The position numbers were made by a program, and so were the translations under genes. This document shows positions 1-10,008 of a DNA stretch of 64,000 nt, one piece after another. The stretch is from contig JACZZP010000015.1 in the NCBI GenBank assembly GCA_015183035.1, forward strand, positions 1,550,001 to 1,614,000, given 5' to 3'. Below the pieces are notes generated by a model. The model was not told the DNA's origin. It worked only from the letters and a program-made list of their open reading frames with translations, and searched no databases. Every line of letters starts with the position of its first letter. Within the stretch, counting starts at the first letter, position 1. The stretch comes from Meloidogyne chitwoodi (lineage: Eukaryota; Nematoda; Chromadorea; Rhabditida; Meloidogynidae).

Positions 1-3000
1 GATTCAATTCTTTCTGAATTAATTCTTTTATCTTTACGTTCCCACCATTCTTCTTCAGACTAGAAAATTTTAATTAAATTTAAGATTTTGATAAAAATTT
101 ATAAATAATATAAAAAAAGAATAATATTTTTTTTACTAATTTCAAAAGAATAAAAAATAATTTATTATAAAAATATATTTTAAAATTAATTTAAATTTCA
201 ATAAAACAATTATTTATTAAAATTATTAAATAATTTAATTAATTAATTTTTTTTTAAAATTACCTCATTTATATTTTTTTCATTTTTTTGTTCAATATTA
301 ATATTTTGATTGCGTACAGTTATTGGACGACTTTTTGGTCTGCTACGATCATTTATTGATTCTTCCAAATAATTTGAGTCTATTAAAAAAATTATTATAT
401 TTATTTTAATTTACCCCCATTTGATTGTTTTCTTCTTTTTTGAGCTTTTATTTCTGCTAATCTTTTTGTCTCTTCAAGTAATGCTTGTTCTGTTGCTTTT
501 TGAGCAGCTGCTATTTTTAGAGCTTTTCGTTCCACAGCTGCTGCTTTTTCTCTCTCAGCACGTCTTTCTGCCTCAATTTCTGCTTGTTGGCGTTCATACC
601 AACGTTCATCTCTTTTAAAAATATTTTTTTTGAAATTTTAAATAAAAGGGAAATATTTAAAAAATAGTCATTACTTTGGAGAAGATTTAAAAAAACCCAT
701 AACAATGGAGCTTTTTTAAAAAAATAAAGCAAAATTTGGAGAATTTCAAAAACTCCCCATCCAAAAATACAAAAATAATGTCAATTGAGAAAATTATATA
801 AAAGAATAAATGTAATTTTATAAATTTAATTTATCCTTTTTATTAATTTATTATTATTTTTTTAATTTAAAAAAACCTAATTCTTTCTTTTTCTTCCATT
901 TCCCATTCCTTTTGTTTTTCTAAAGCACGTCTTCTTTTATTTTCTTCAATTTGATTTAATAATTCAATTCTATGCTTTTCTGCTGTACATACTGTATTAT
1001 TTAATGGAGATATATTATTATTAGAAGAAGATATTGAATGTTTAAAGTTTTGTTTTACTACTAAACCTCTTTCATCTAATAAAGACAATGGGGGAGGCCA
1101 ATTTGAAGTTGAAGAAGTAGCAAATGAATGGTCAAATGCAGCACTTCCATTCTAATTAATAAATTTATTTATTTATTTATTTTTAATTTTATTTACCCTT
1201 TTATTAATTAACTTTTCATTTCCTTCCTTCCAAATTCGAGAACCTCTTTGTCCACTTTTTGGTTGAGGACAACCTCTTGCCCAAGGAAGTACATAATCAT
1301 CTTCTTTATTATTATTTTCTTTTTTAATAAAATGCTGATTATTAATTAAATTATTATTTTTATTATTTATTGAGTCTGTCAAAGGAATATTATTTTGTCC
1401 TAAAGACATTCCAAAATTATTATAAGACGACAAATCTTCCAAATTTTGATCATTTTGCATTGAAATATTATTTAATTGTGTTACTTGTGCCATTCTATCA
1501 TCAAAAAAATTATTATAATTTTTTTGTTCTATAATATCAGAATTTATATTTTTATTATTTTTATTTAATGCTATAATTAAATCTATTGGAGGTGTTGTTT
1601 GTTTTCTCGGTTTATTTTGATTATTATTAGGTATATCCAAAGGCTGAAAAAAACGTTGTCCATTAATTAATACTGATCTAATTCCAAATAATGTTGTTTG
1701 TTCTTCCTATAAAATTAATAATAAATAAATTTATTAATTTATTTAGAGTTATAATGTCCTCTAGAGATATAGAGACACAATGGAACCTCGATCAGGACTT
1801 ATCTCCAATTAATTTGATCGGATATATTGTTGGGGTGGCGAATAGATAGTATAAAAGGCGAAGCCTTTTACTAGTCGGTGTATTAGTATTCAGTCTTAGT
1901 CCAAGTCCCAAAGTTATTCTATTCTCCTTATTGCCTTCACTTCTTATTGTTATTGCCCTTGTGATAAAGCGCTTTTGCTAGCTTCTCGACTTCTGTGTTA
2001 TTCTAGTATTATATCCTACTTGAGGATATAACAGTGGCGCGGTCGCACAGTCAGTCGGACCAGTCTTATTCAGTAAAAATGTGTTTAGTAAAGGAAGTTT
2101 TCGACTGGTTTTCTAAAAGTAATAGTCAGAAGAATGAAAAAGTCGAAATTTTGTCAGTTAGCACCACGCAGAGATTTGAGTGGTTGAAAAAGTTAGTCGA
2201 GTTAAACGGTGTAAAAGTCGAATTCATTCTTGATTCAGGGGCTCAAATAAGTTGTATTAATGAAGAAACGTGGCAATTAGTCGGAAGCCCAGTTTTGTCA
2301 AAAGTTGCATTCTCAGGCAAAAGTTATTCAGGAGACGAGTTTAACATTTTGGGAAATTTTATTTGTAAAGTCAGTCTTAATGGAGTCGAAGACCAGTTAG
2401 TAGTCTATGTTACGAAACAGAAGATGAACCTTTTTGGATTACCTTGGATTATTTCATTCGAAAATAAATTAGGGTATCCAATAGTCACAAGTCTAGTCAA
2501 TCAAGAAGTAAATAAAAGTAAAGAATTGTATATAATTGAAAAAAGTATTATGAAAAGTATAGAAAATGAGTTGAAAGAAAAATTTAGTCAAGTATTCGAG
2601 CCAGGTTTAGGCCATTGTAGTAAAATGAAAGCTCATCTTCAGCTTAAACAAGGTGTTAAACCAGTCTTTATTAGAGCACGGCCAGTACCTATTGGAGTAA
2701 AAAAATTAGTAGAAGAAGAAATTGATAGATTATTAAGTATTGGAGCAATAAAGCCAATAGAATTCGCTGATTGGGCTGCTCCAATTATAGCAGTAAAAAA
2801 GGCCAATGGCAAAGTTAGAGTCTGTATTGATTATTCGACTGGACTCAATGAAGGACTTGAATTAAATAAGTATCCATTGCCAAATCTACAAGAGATTTGG
2901 GCAGAAATGAATGGAAGTAAAATCTTTTCCCAATTAGATTTGCGGGATGCCTACCTACAAGTCGAGTTAGATAATTATTCTAAAAAATTAACAAATATTA

Positions 3001-6000
3001 ATACGCATAGAGGATTATTCGAACTTCAGCGTTTACCATTTGGAGTAAAGTCGGCTCCTGCTATATTCCAGAAACTAATGGATGAATTAATAAGAGAATT
3101 AAAAGGAGTCTTTGCGTATCTAGATGATCTAATTATAGTCTCAGAAAATGAAGTCGAACATAAAAAAGTTTTATTAGAATTATTTGAGAGAATTGAAAGT
3201 TTTGGATTCAAAATTCAATTAGAAAAATGTAATTTTTTTAAGTCTGAATTGAAATTTTTGGGTCATATAGTCTCAAAAGAAGGAATTAAACCAGACCCAG
3301 AAAAAAAGTCAATTATTCAAAATTTGCCAAGGCCTAAAGATGTGAAAGAATTGAAGTCAGTTTTGGGCTCAATTAATTATTATTCTAAATTTGTGAAAGA
3401 AATGCATGAAGTCAGAGGCCCATTAGATAAATTACTTAAAAAAGATAAAAAATGGAGTTGGGATAAAGAACAAGAAGAGGCATTTGAGAAAGTCAAGTCA
3501 ATATTAAGCTCAGAATTAATTTTGACACATTTTGATCCTAGTCTTGAAATTATAGTCACAGCGGATGCCTCAAATTATGGAGTCGGAGCAATGATTGCTC
3601 ATAAATTCCCAGATGGTAGCGAAAAAACCATTGAGTATGCAAGTAAGTCATTAAGTCAGTCAGAAAAGAATTATAGTCAGATTGAAAAAGAAGGACTGGC
3701 ATTAATATACGCAGTCAGTAAATTCCATAAAATGTTATTCGGTAGAAAATTCAAGTTGAGAACGGATCATAAACCGTTACTCGCTATATTCGGAAGTAAA
3801 AAAGGTATTAAAGTCCAGTCTGCCTCAAGATTACAGAGATGGGCATTAATTTTAACAAACTACGATTTCGAAATCGAGTTTGTAAGTACAGATAAAATGG
3901 GCATGGCAGATAGTCTTTCAAGACTTATTAGTAAAAGTATTGAAGTAGAAGATAAAGTAATCGCTGTAGTTGAAAGGAAAGATAATAATTCTCGGCTATG
4001 TGAATTAAGTCGAGTAGAAGAAACAGTCAAAGAAGTTTTAAATATTATGTTAGAGGAATTGCCAGTAGATAGTAGTCTAGTCAAATTAGAGTCTGAAAAA
4101 GATGAGAAATTAAATAAAGTTATAAATTATATTAGTAATGGTTGGCCAAAGAATATTGAAGATTCCGAAATCAGATTTTGGGCATCAAGAAGAGGAAACC
4201 TTCAAGTAGTCGAAGGATGTATTCTATTCTCAAATAAAGTCATTATTCCTTTTTCATTGAGAAAGAAGATTCTGGAAGTATTGCATGAAACACATGCAGG
4301 AATCAGTAGAATGAAAAGTCTGGCAAGAGAATATATTTATTGGCCAGGAATTAATAAAGATATTGAAGAAATAGTAGAAAATTGTAATTCATGCCAAGAA
4401 GTAGTAAAGAGACCAGTCAAATGTGAATTAAGTCCATGGCCAAGTCCAAGTAAAGCATGGGAAAGAGTCCATGTTGATTTTGCTGGTCCATGTAAAGATG
4501 GAAAATTATATATGATTCTTATTGACTCTTATTCAAAGTGGCCAGAAGTATTTAAAGATACTACAACAAGTGCAAAAGATATGATTAAAAATTTAGATTG
4601 GACATTCACGCATTATGGGTTTCCAAAAACCCTAGTCTCAGATAATGGAAGTCCATTCCAGTCTTATGAATTTAAGAGTTATTGTAAAAGTCGAGGGATA
4701 AGTCAGGTGTTTAGTCCACCATATCACCCTCAGTCTAATGGTCAAGTTGAAAGATTTGTAGATTATTTTAAAAGAATGATGAAAAAGAATTGGGGGAAAG
4801 TAAATTGGCTCCAAGAAGTATTATTCAAGTATAGAGCCACACCCCATGAGTCACTGGGTGGAAAATCACCAGCAGAGGAATTTTTAAATAGAAAGTTAAG
4901 AACAAAGTTAGCTTTAGTCATTCCTGAAAAGTCAAATAAGTCAATTGATCCAAAAAGGGAACAATTCAGAAATAAAATGAAAATTTGGTTTGATAAACAC
5001 CATGGAGCAAAAGTCAGAGAATTTAAAATTGGAGATAAAGTCTGGTTTATGAATTATAGTAAAAATAAAGCCTTCGAATGGCTAGTCGGAACATTAGTAA
5101 GTAAAATTGGAGTTGTAGTCAAAATTCAGTCTGAGAAATTAAAGGCCATTGTTAGTCGGCATATAAACCAAATTCGAAAATGTAATTTAGTAGAAAATAA
5201 AAAGTCGTCTTTGAATTTATGGTGGAGAAATTCTGAAATCGAAAAGTCAATTCCAGTAATAAATAGTCAAGTCAGAGTAAATAATGAAAATATTCAATTA
5301 AGTCCAATTCTACCAGTCAAAAGAATAGTTAGACCGACTAAAATATTGGTAGTAGAAAATACAAAGTCGAAGAGTTACCGAGAAGAGCCTTTCCGATGTG
5401 GAGAAAAACTCCAAAGATGAGCCGATGCTTGAAGAAGATCTAGATAAAAGTTCTGATGGCTCGGAAGAATAAATTGTTGTTATGTAATAAAAAATATTTT
5501 GTTGTATTGTAATGTAATTTCCCCCTTGTTTTGTTTATATTGTAATTTTGGCCCTTGTATGTAATTTTCGTTTTGGGACATTTTTGTATTGTTGATATTG
5601 TAAGTCCACCGAGTCTATTTTTGGTTTTATAAAGTCTAGTAAATAAAGTTGGAAATATATTCCCAACTTTAAAAGAAAGGAGGGAGATGTTGGGGTGGCG
5701 AATAGATAGTATAAAAGGCGAAGCCTTTTACTAGTCGGTGTATTAGTATTCAGTCTTAGTCCAAGTCCCAAAGTTATTCTATTCTCCTTATTGCCTTCAC
5801 TTCTTATTGTTATTGCCCTTGTGATAAAGCGCTTTTGCTAGCTTCTCGACTTCTGTGTTATTCTAGTATTATATCCTACTTGAGGATATAACATATATAA
5901 TAAAACATATTGTTGGATATAATGGCATCCCTTAGTGTATATTATAAAGGAATTATTAATTATTATTTATTTTTTGTTCTTTGCTCTTTTTTAAAATTTA

Positions 6001-6429
6001 TTTTTTCCCTTTTATTTTAACCTCTATAACAATAGAATTAGACACAGTTGGAGATTGTTTTGAATTTTCTAAAAAAGAATTATTATTTTGTTCATTTATT
6101 TGAGAATTATTTATATAAGGCAATTGTTGTTGTTGTTTTGTTTTTTTTCTTCTTGGAGTATGTCCAGCAGTTGTTTCTTGCATTGATTGAATTAATTTTT
6201 GTTCTAAATAAAATTAAAATATTTTTCAAAAATATACAAAAATAAATGCTTTGGCATATTTCTCCGTCATTTTATTTAACTTTTATAAAAATTTATTTGA
6301 ATTCTAAAATTTTAAAATTTAACCTTTTCCCGTCAATGAAAGAACTGTAAAAGAAGGTGAAGGAGTTTCTCTTCCATTTAAATTAATATTACTTTGTGTT
6401 GATGGATTAAAAGAATAAGTACGAACCAT
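1..6429 (-). CDS. CCDC66-like coiled-coil protein, 3' end outside window
   Basis: Minus-strand gene with seven visible exons: 6429-6324, 6203-6022, 1706-1197, 1151-877, 611-415, 379-264 and 59-1 (continuing past the left edge). Splice phases agree throughout, and the first six exons give 462 codons without a stop. The start is the ATG at 6429. The N-terminal half is Asn/Gln-rich and low in complexity, with a conserved-looking patch LPWARGCPQPKSGQRGSRIW. From exon 4 the protein becomes a charged helix (HRIELLNQIEENKRRRALEK, then RDERWYERQQAEIEAERRAE) typical of coiled coils. The run of IEEnKRRR and acidic/basic heptads resembles the CCDC66 domain of centrosome/cilium proteins, which is why I suggest that family; a generic coiled-coil protein is the alternative. 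Intron 2 holds the LTR retroelement in antisense orientation. Confidence 0.6.
1828..2033 (+). repeat. 5' LTR
   Basis: 206 bp, TGTTGGGG...ATAACA, matching the 3' LTR base for base by eye. A possible promoter TATA box (TATAAAAGG) lies near 1850. The final bases form a short hairpin-like TATATCC/GGATATA pair near 2010-2031. Confidence 0.93.
2035..2050 (+). other. Primer-binding site of the LTR element
   Basis: TGGCGCGGTCGCACAG starts one base after the 5' LTR. The leading TGG complements a tRNA 3' CCA end. The priming tRNA is not certain; the TGGCGC-GTCG pattern is reminiscent of tRNA-Ser/Leu-primed elements. Confidence 0.7.
2079..5420 (+). CDS. pol: Pol polyprotein (PR-RT-RNaseH-IN)
   Basis: A single uninterrupted frame. 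The frame is open from 2034, but the first ATG is at 2079, so the host-style protein has 1113 residues. Counting from 2034: an aspartic protease with DSGA at about residue 67; a reverse transcriptase with the catalytic YLDD at about residue 362; an RNase H region beginning TADASNYGVGAM near residue 508; and an integrase with an HHCC zinc finger (HETHAGISR ... NCNSC) near 750-790. The integrase core has a D, D(35)E triad near residues 814, 869 and 905. The C-terminus is a short basic tail with no recognised chromodomain. Everything needed for copying and integration looks intact; the structural protein is missing, so packaging would need Gag from another element. Confidence 0.93.
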   Translation: MCLVKEVFDWFSKSNSQKNEKVEILSVSTTQRFEWLKKLVELNGVKVEFILDSGAQISCINEETWQLVGSPVLSKVAFSGKSYSGDEFNILGNFICKVSLNGVEDQLVVYVTKQKMNLFGLPWIISFENKLGYPIVTSLVNQEVNKSKELYIIEKSIMKSIENELKEKFSQVFEPGLGHCSKMKAHLQLKQGVKPVFIRARPVPIGVKKLVEEEIDRLLSIGAIKPIEFADWAAPIIAVKKANGKVRVCIDYSTGLNEGLELNKYPLPNLQEIWAEMNGSKIFSQLDLRDAYLQVELDNYSKKLTNINTHRGLFELQRLPFGVKSAPAIFQKLMDELIRELKGVFAYLDDLIIVSENEVEHKKVLLELFERIESFGFKIQLEKCNFFKSELKFLGHIVSKEGIKPDPEKKSIIQNLPRPKDVKELKSVLGSINYYSKFVKEMHEVRGPLDKLLKKDKKWSWDKEQEEAFEKVKSILSSELILTHFDPSLEIIVTADASNYGVGAMIAHKFPDGSEKTIEYASKSLSQSEKNYSQIEKEGLALIYAVSKFHKMLFGRKFKLRTDHKPLLAIFGSKKGIKVQSASRLQRWALILTNYDFEIEFVSTDKMGMADSLSRLISKSIEVEDKVIAVVERKDNNSRLCELSRVEETVKEVLNIMLEELPVDSSLVKLESEKDEKLNKVINYISNGWPKNIEDSEIRFWASRRGNLQVVEGCILFSNKVIIPFSLRKKILEVLHETHAGISRMKSLAREYIYWPGINKDIEEIVENCNSCQEVVKRPVKCELSPWPSPSKAWERVHVDFAGPCKDGKLYMILIDSYSKWPEVFKDTTTSAKDMIKNLDWTFTHYGFPKTLVSDNGSPFQSYEFKSYCKSRGISQVFSPPYHPQSNGQVERFVDYFKRMMKKNWGKVNWLQEVLFKYRATPHESLGGKSPAEEFLNRKLRTKLALVIPEKSNKSIDPKREQFRNKMKIWFDKHHGAKVREFKIGDKVWFMNYSKNKAFEWLVGTLVSKIGVVVKIQSEKLKAIVSRHINQIRKCNLVENKKSSLNLWWRNSEIEKSIPVINSQVRVNNENIQLSPILPVKRIVRPTKILVVENTKSKSYREEPFRCGEKLQR
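5421..5687 (+). other. Internal 3' region and polypurine tract of the LTR element
   Basis: Non-coding stretch after pol. It ends in the purine run AAAAGAAAGGAGGGAGA at 5671-5687, directly against the 3' LTR. That is the expected position and composition of the plus-strand priming tract. Confidence 0.85.
5688..5893 (+). repeat. 3' LTR
   Basis: 206 bp, read as identical to the 5' LTR, followed by the TATAT duplication. Confidence 0.93.
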
Positions 6430-7296
6430 AAATTAAATTATTTAATTAAAAAAATAAATTAATTAATTAACTAAAAAATTTAAATTAAAAATTAGTTTTA
6501 AATAATTTAAAAATTTATTTAATTATTTTTAGTAATTATTAATTATTTTAAATAATATTAGAAAAACCTAAAAATAAGGAAAAATAAAAAATTGATAAAA
6601 ATATCTTATAAAAATTTATTTTTTTATAAATTAAACCTTCCAAAAGTTTTCTTATTTTTAAGGACATTTTTTAATCCTTTTATAAAATTATTAGATAAAA
6701 AAGGTTGTTGAATCCTTTCATATATTTTTTAGTAAAATATAAAGCTTTTTTTACTCGTCTCTCTCTCTCTCTTTATAAAATAAACAATAGAAATAAATAA
6801 ATAAATATTTTTGTGTTTCCATAACGACTTACGCACACACCCAAAAGTTTTTTTATATTCTAATATTGTTGAGTATTTTATAGATATATTTCTTTGTTCA
6901 AAATATTTTTAAATATTTTTTAATAGAATAATTGAAAATTTAAATTTTAAAAATTGAAAATTAACATTTAAATCAGATTTTATTAAAAGTATAAATTGCT
7001 TAAATGACTGCTTACAATTAGTTAAAAAATTAATTAAAATATATTTTCTAGAAAAGTTAAAATAAATATACCTATAAGAGTATTTGATAGTGCTCTTCTA
7101 TAAGAACAATAAAGCAAAGCTTACCTCAATTGCGGATGTGAAAATTGCGCTTTTTTGCCTATTACCTATTTATATTAAAATTTTTATTGGATTGCTTTAA
7201 AATTTATGAATTTTAATTAATTTAATATATTTAAACGGATAACTAAAAAAAATTAATTTATTTTTACAAAAAATAATTAAATAATTTAAATAAATA
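6430..7296. other. Intergenic, A+T-rich
   Basis: Lies between the start of the CCDC66-like gene and the 3' end of gene A0. A short CT microsatellite is at about 6758-6772. The block CTCAATTGCGG...TTGCGC near 7125-7155 has a diverged relative near 44820-44860. No gene seen. Confidence 0.6.
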
Positions 7297-9398
7297 TTAA
7301 TTTTTATTTTTAATCGTCTTTTGGTCCATAACTCTTTTAATTGTACTTGGTCTAGGTTCTTTATAACTAAATATTTCTCCAGTTTTAGCAATTGATTGAC
7401 TAGATGTTTGACCTTTTTCTGATGATTTGTTTTTATTAGAAGAACTTTGTTTTTGTTGTTTTTTAGTTGAAAAAGAAGAAGAAGAGTGTTTAGATAAAGT
7501 TTTTGTTTTTGCTGTTTTTATAGTAGATGTTGTTGTTTTGCTTTGTTTTTTTGTTTTATTATTTAAACTTTGTTTTTCTTCTGAAAAATAAATATTTGAT
7601 TTATCTACAAATCTAGGTGTCCATGTTTTAGTTTTTTTACTTTCAACAAAAGTATTTTCTTCTTTTTCTTCTTTTTTAATTAAAAATAGCCAAATTAAAA
7701 GACAAATAATTAAAATAATTCTAAAAATAATTTTAAAATTAAAAAAAAATATTTAAAAAAAATAATTTACATTAAAATAACAAGTAATATAATTCCAATA
7801 ATTAAAAATATATTAATTGTCTCCTCAGAAGTACTCGTCGATACTGTTAAATTATTTGTTTCAAATGAAGTATTTGATATTTTAAAAGTTTTTGTAGAAG
7901 AATAACTAATTTTTGATTCGTCACATTTTAATTTATTTTCAGTTTTATATGTACTAACAGAAGATGGAGCTAGCATTCTGACATGTTCTTTGTTCTAAAA
8001 ATAAAAATTATATATTTATTTTTAAATTATTTATTTTTTCAATTGGTCGTTCAGTAAATTTTATTAAAAAAAGATTTTTTGATATTTGATAAATAAAGTA
8101 TTTTCTATAATATAAATGTTGGTTTTAAAAAGATAGGAACTCTATTATAGAAAATAGAGTAAATTATAGTCTTACGTTGAAACTGATCAGGTGGACATAA
8201 TAAATAAACTAAAACTCGGAACAAAATTCTAATGTATTCACTAGAGTTTGGACTTTACCTTTCTTAAACTAAATATTAAAAATATTTAAATATTAAACAA
8301 CCTACCAATTTTATAAAAATATCACATCTTGTTTCATTCAATTTTTCCTCATTTGAAATTGTCTTCATTATAAAATCTCGTTTAAATCCAGCAGATAAAG
8401 GTAACATATGTAAAGTAAAAAGATATTTAAAATTATCTTCTTCTTTATAATTTTCATCAATAATTTCCCATTCTTTTGGTTTTCTTAAAATTACTAATTT
8501 ATTTTTAAAACAAACAGGAGGTTGGATATTTTTATTACAATCTTTTTCTTTTATTATTTTAAAACCTTCATTATTAATTTCAATATCAAAATATGATTCT
8601 TTCATTTTAGAATTATCTTTAGTGCAAGAAAAGAATTTTGGTTCTCCAACTAAAATTAAAAAAATAAAAATTAAAAAAAAAAAGTCTTTTTCTTACTTGG
8701 TAATACTGCAAAAAATATTTTTTTATTTGAATTAATTGCCCATCCAATTGAATAGTCAGCTTGTTTTAAACATTTATTATTAGAATTTATACATAATTTA
8801 CAATCTTTATTATTTTCCCATTGAGGCCCATTTTTTAATATTTCGAATTCATCATCTTTTAGACTAAAAGAAAAAGGCATTCTGAAAAAAAACATTTAAA
8901 TTAAAAAATAAATAAATAAATTTACGTATTATAATTTCCAGCATCGAAATTTTCTAAACCGCCTTCACCTTCAGCAACTTTTAATTCAACCAAACAATTA
9001 GATAATCCATTAGATTTGCTAATACCAAAACGTAAAGGAATAAAACCTTTATTTTTTGTAACTAAATTAATAGAACATCCTTTTTGCTTTATTTTTTGTT
9101 TTTTATACCAAATTATTCTATAAAAATTAAAATAAAAATTAATTTTAAATTAAATTAAATAATAAATTACATACATATCATTATCTACAATTTCAACATC
9201 ACAAGAATCTTCTAAATCTTTGTATTTAATTAAATCTTCTTTTTTGTTAACAATTGACATTTTGCCATCTAATTGAATAATTTTACTCTTACATAAAATA
9301 TTATTGCCATGACCAACTAAATTGCTTGAAACTTTTAATAAAAATATTTTTGTAGAAAATAAAATAATATAAATAAATAGTAGATTTGTTAATGCCAT
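7297..9398 (-). CDS. A0: six-exon type I membrane protein, unrecognised family
   Basis: Exons 9398-9175, 9117-8926, 8881-8697, 8649-8306, 7994-7771 and 7720-7297 sum to 531 codons including stop (530 aa). Signal peptide MALTNLLFIYIILFSTKIFL. The ectodomain of about 330 residues carries the motifs shared by all five family members in this window: VGHG near the N-terminus, DSCDVEI at the end of exon 1, MPFSFSLKDDEF opening exon 3, YSIGW, and KPKEWEIIDENY with LFTLHMLP in exon 4. A Ser/Thr-rich stalk leads to one transmembrane segment (INIFLIIGIILLVILI) split by the last intron. The cytoplasmic tail is long and Lys/Ser/Thr-rich and differs from the other members. Intron phases are 2,2,1,0,2, the same as A1-A4. 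Function unknown; an extracellular receptor or surface-coat role is inference. Confidence 0.85.
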
Positions 9399-10008
9399 TT
9401 TAATAAAATTATTTGTTTAATTAATTATTAATTTGAAATAAAAAATTGGTAAAAATAACTAAATATTATTTTAAGTTTTGATATTATTTTGTTTTTATAC
9501 TACCCTTTATTTTCGAATAATAAATTTATGCTGCTTAAAATTTAAAAAAAGTTCTAATATAATTTTCCTCTCACGAGAATTTTAGTTAAAAAAAATATTT
9601 TTTAATATTTAATAAAAATAATTTAAACAAAATTTAGGTCATAATTTATAGTAATAATAAAATCATTTTTTAAAATTCAAAAAATTGAAAATAAAAAATA
9701 TTCCCAAAATTTAAAAATAAATAAATAATTAAAATATATTAAGTAAAATAAATTAATTTTATTTAAAATTTTTTAAAAATAAATGAGATAATTTTAAATA
9801 AATACAAAAGTTATATAAAAAAGAACCTCCATCTTATTTTTATCTAAAAAAGTCTATTAAGAAGACAAAAAATATTTTTAACTAAAATATTTTTTTATTT
9901 TTAATATTCTAAAATTAATTTATTAAACAAAAATTACTTAATCTTACTCAGTAATAAAATAGAGGTTTTCAAATTAATTTATAATATAATTTTTAAATAA
10001 ATATTTTA
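9399..10008. other. Intergenic, A+T-rich
   Basis: Upstream of A0 and downstream of the lipocalin gene; it would hold the A0 promoter and the lipocalin 3' UTR. No further coding seen. Confidence 0.6.

Larger units (their letters stand above)
1823..5898 (+). mobile_element. Ty3/gypsy-type LTR retrotransposon lacking gag
   Basis: The element proper is 1828-5893 (4066 bp). It is bounded by two 206-bp LTRs that I read as identical and that begin TG and end CA. It is flanked by the same 5-bp sequence TATAT at 1823-1827 and 5894-5898, a target-site duplication of the length usual for this group. A primer-binding site follows the 5' LTR and a polypurine tract precedes the 3' LTR. The only long ORF is pol, in the order protease, reverse transcriptase, RNase H, integrase, which defines Ty3/gypsy (Metaviridae-type) rather than Ty1/copia. 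No capsid or CCHC nucleocapsid coding is present between the LTR and the protease. Identical LTRs imply a very recent insertion. It sits antisense inside intron 2 of the CCDC66-like gene. Confidence 0.93.

Noticed and set aside
2034..2078. Start of pol at the GTG in the primer-binding site
   Set aside because: GTG is not a normal nuclear start and overlaps the tRNA primer site; the first ATG at 2079 is preferred.
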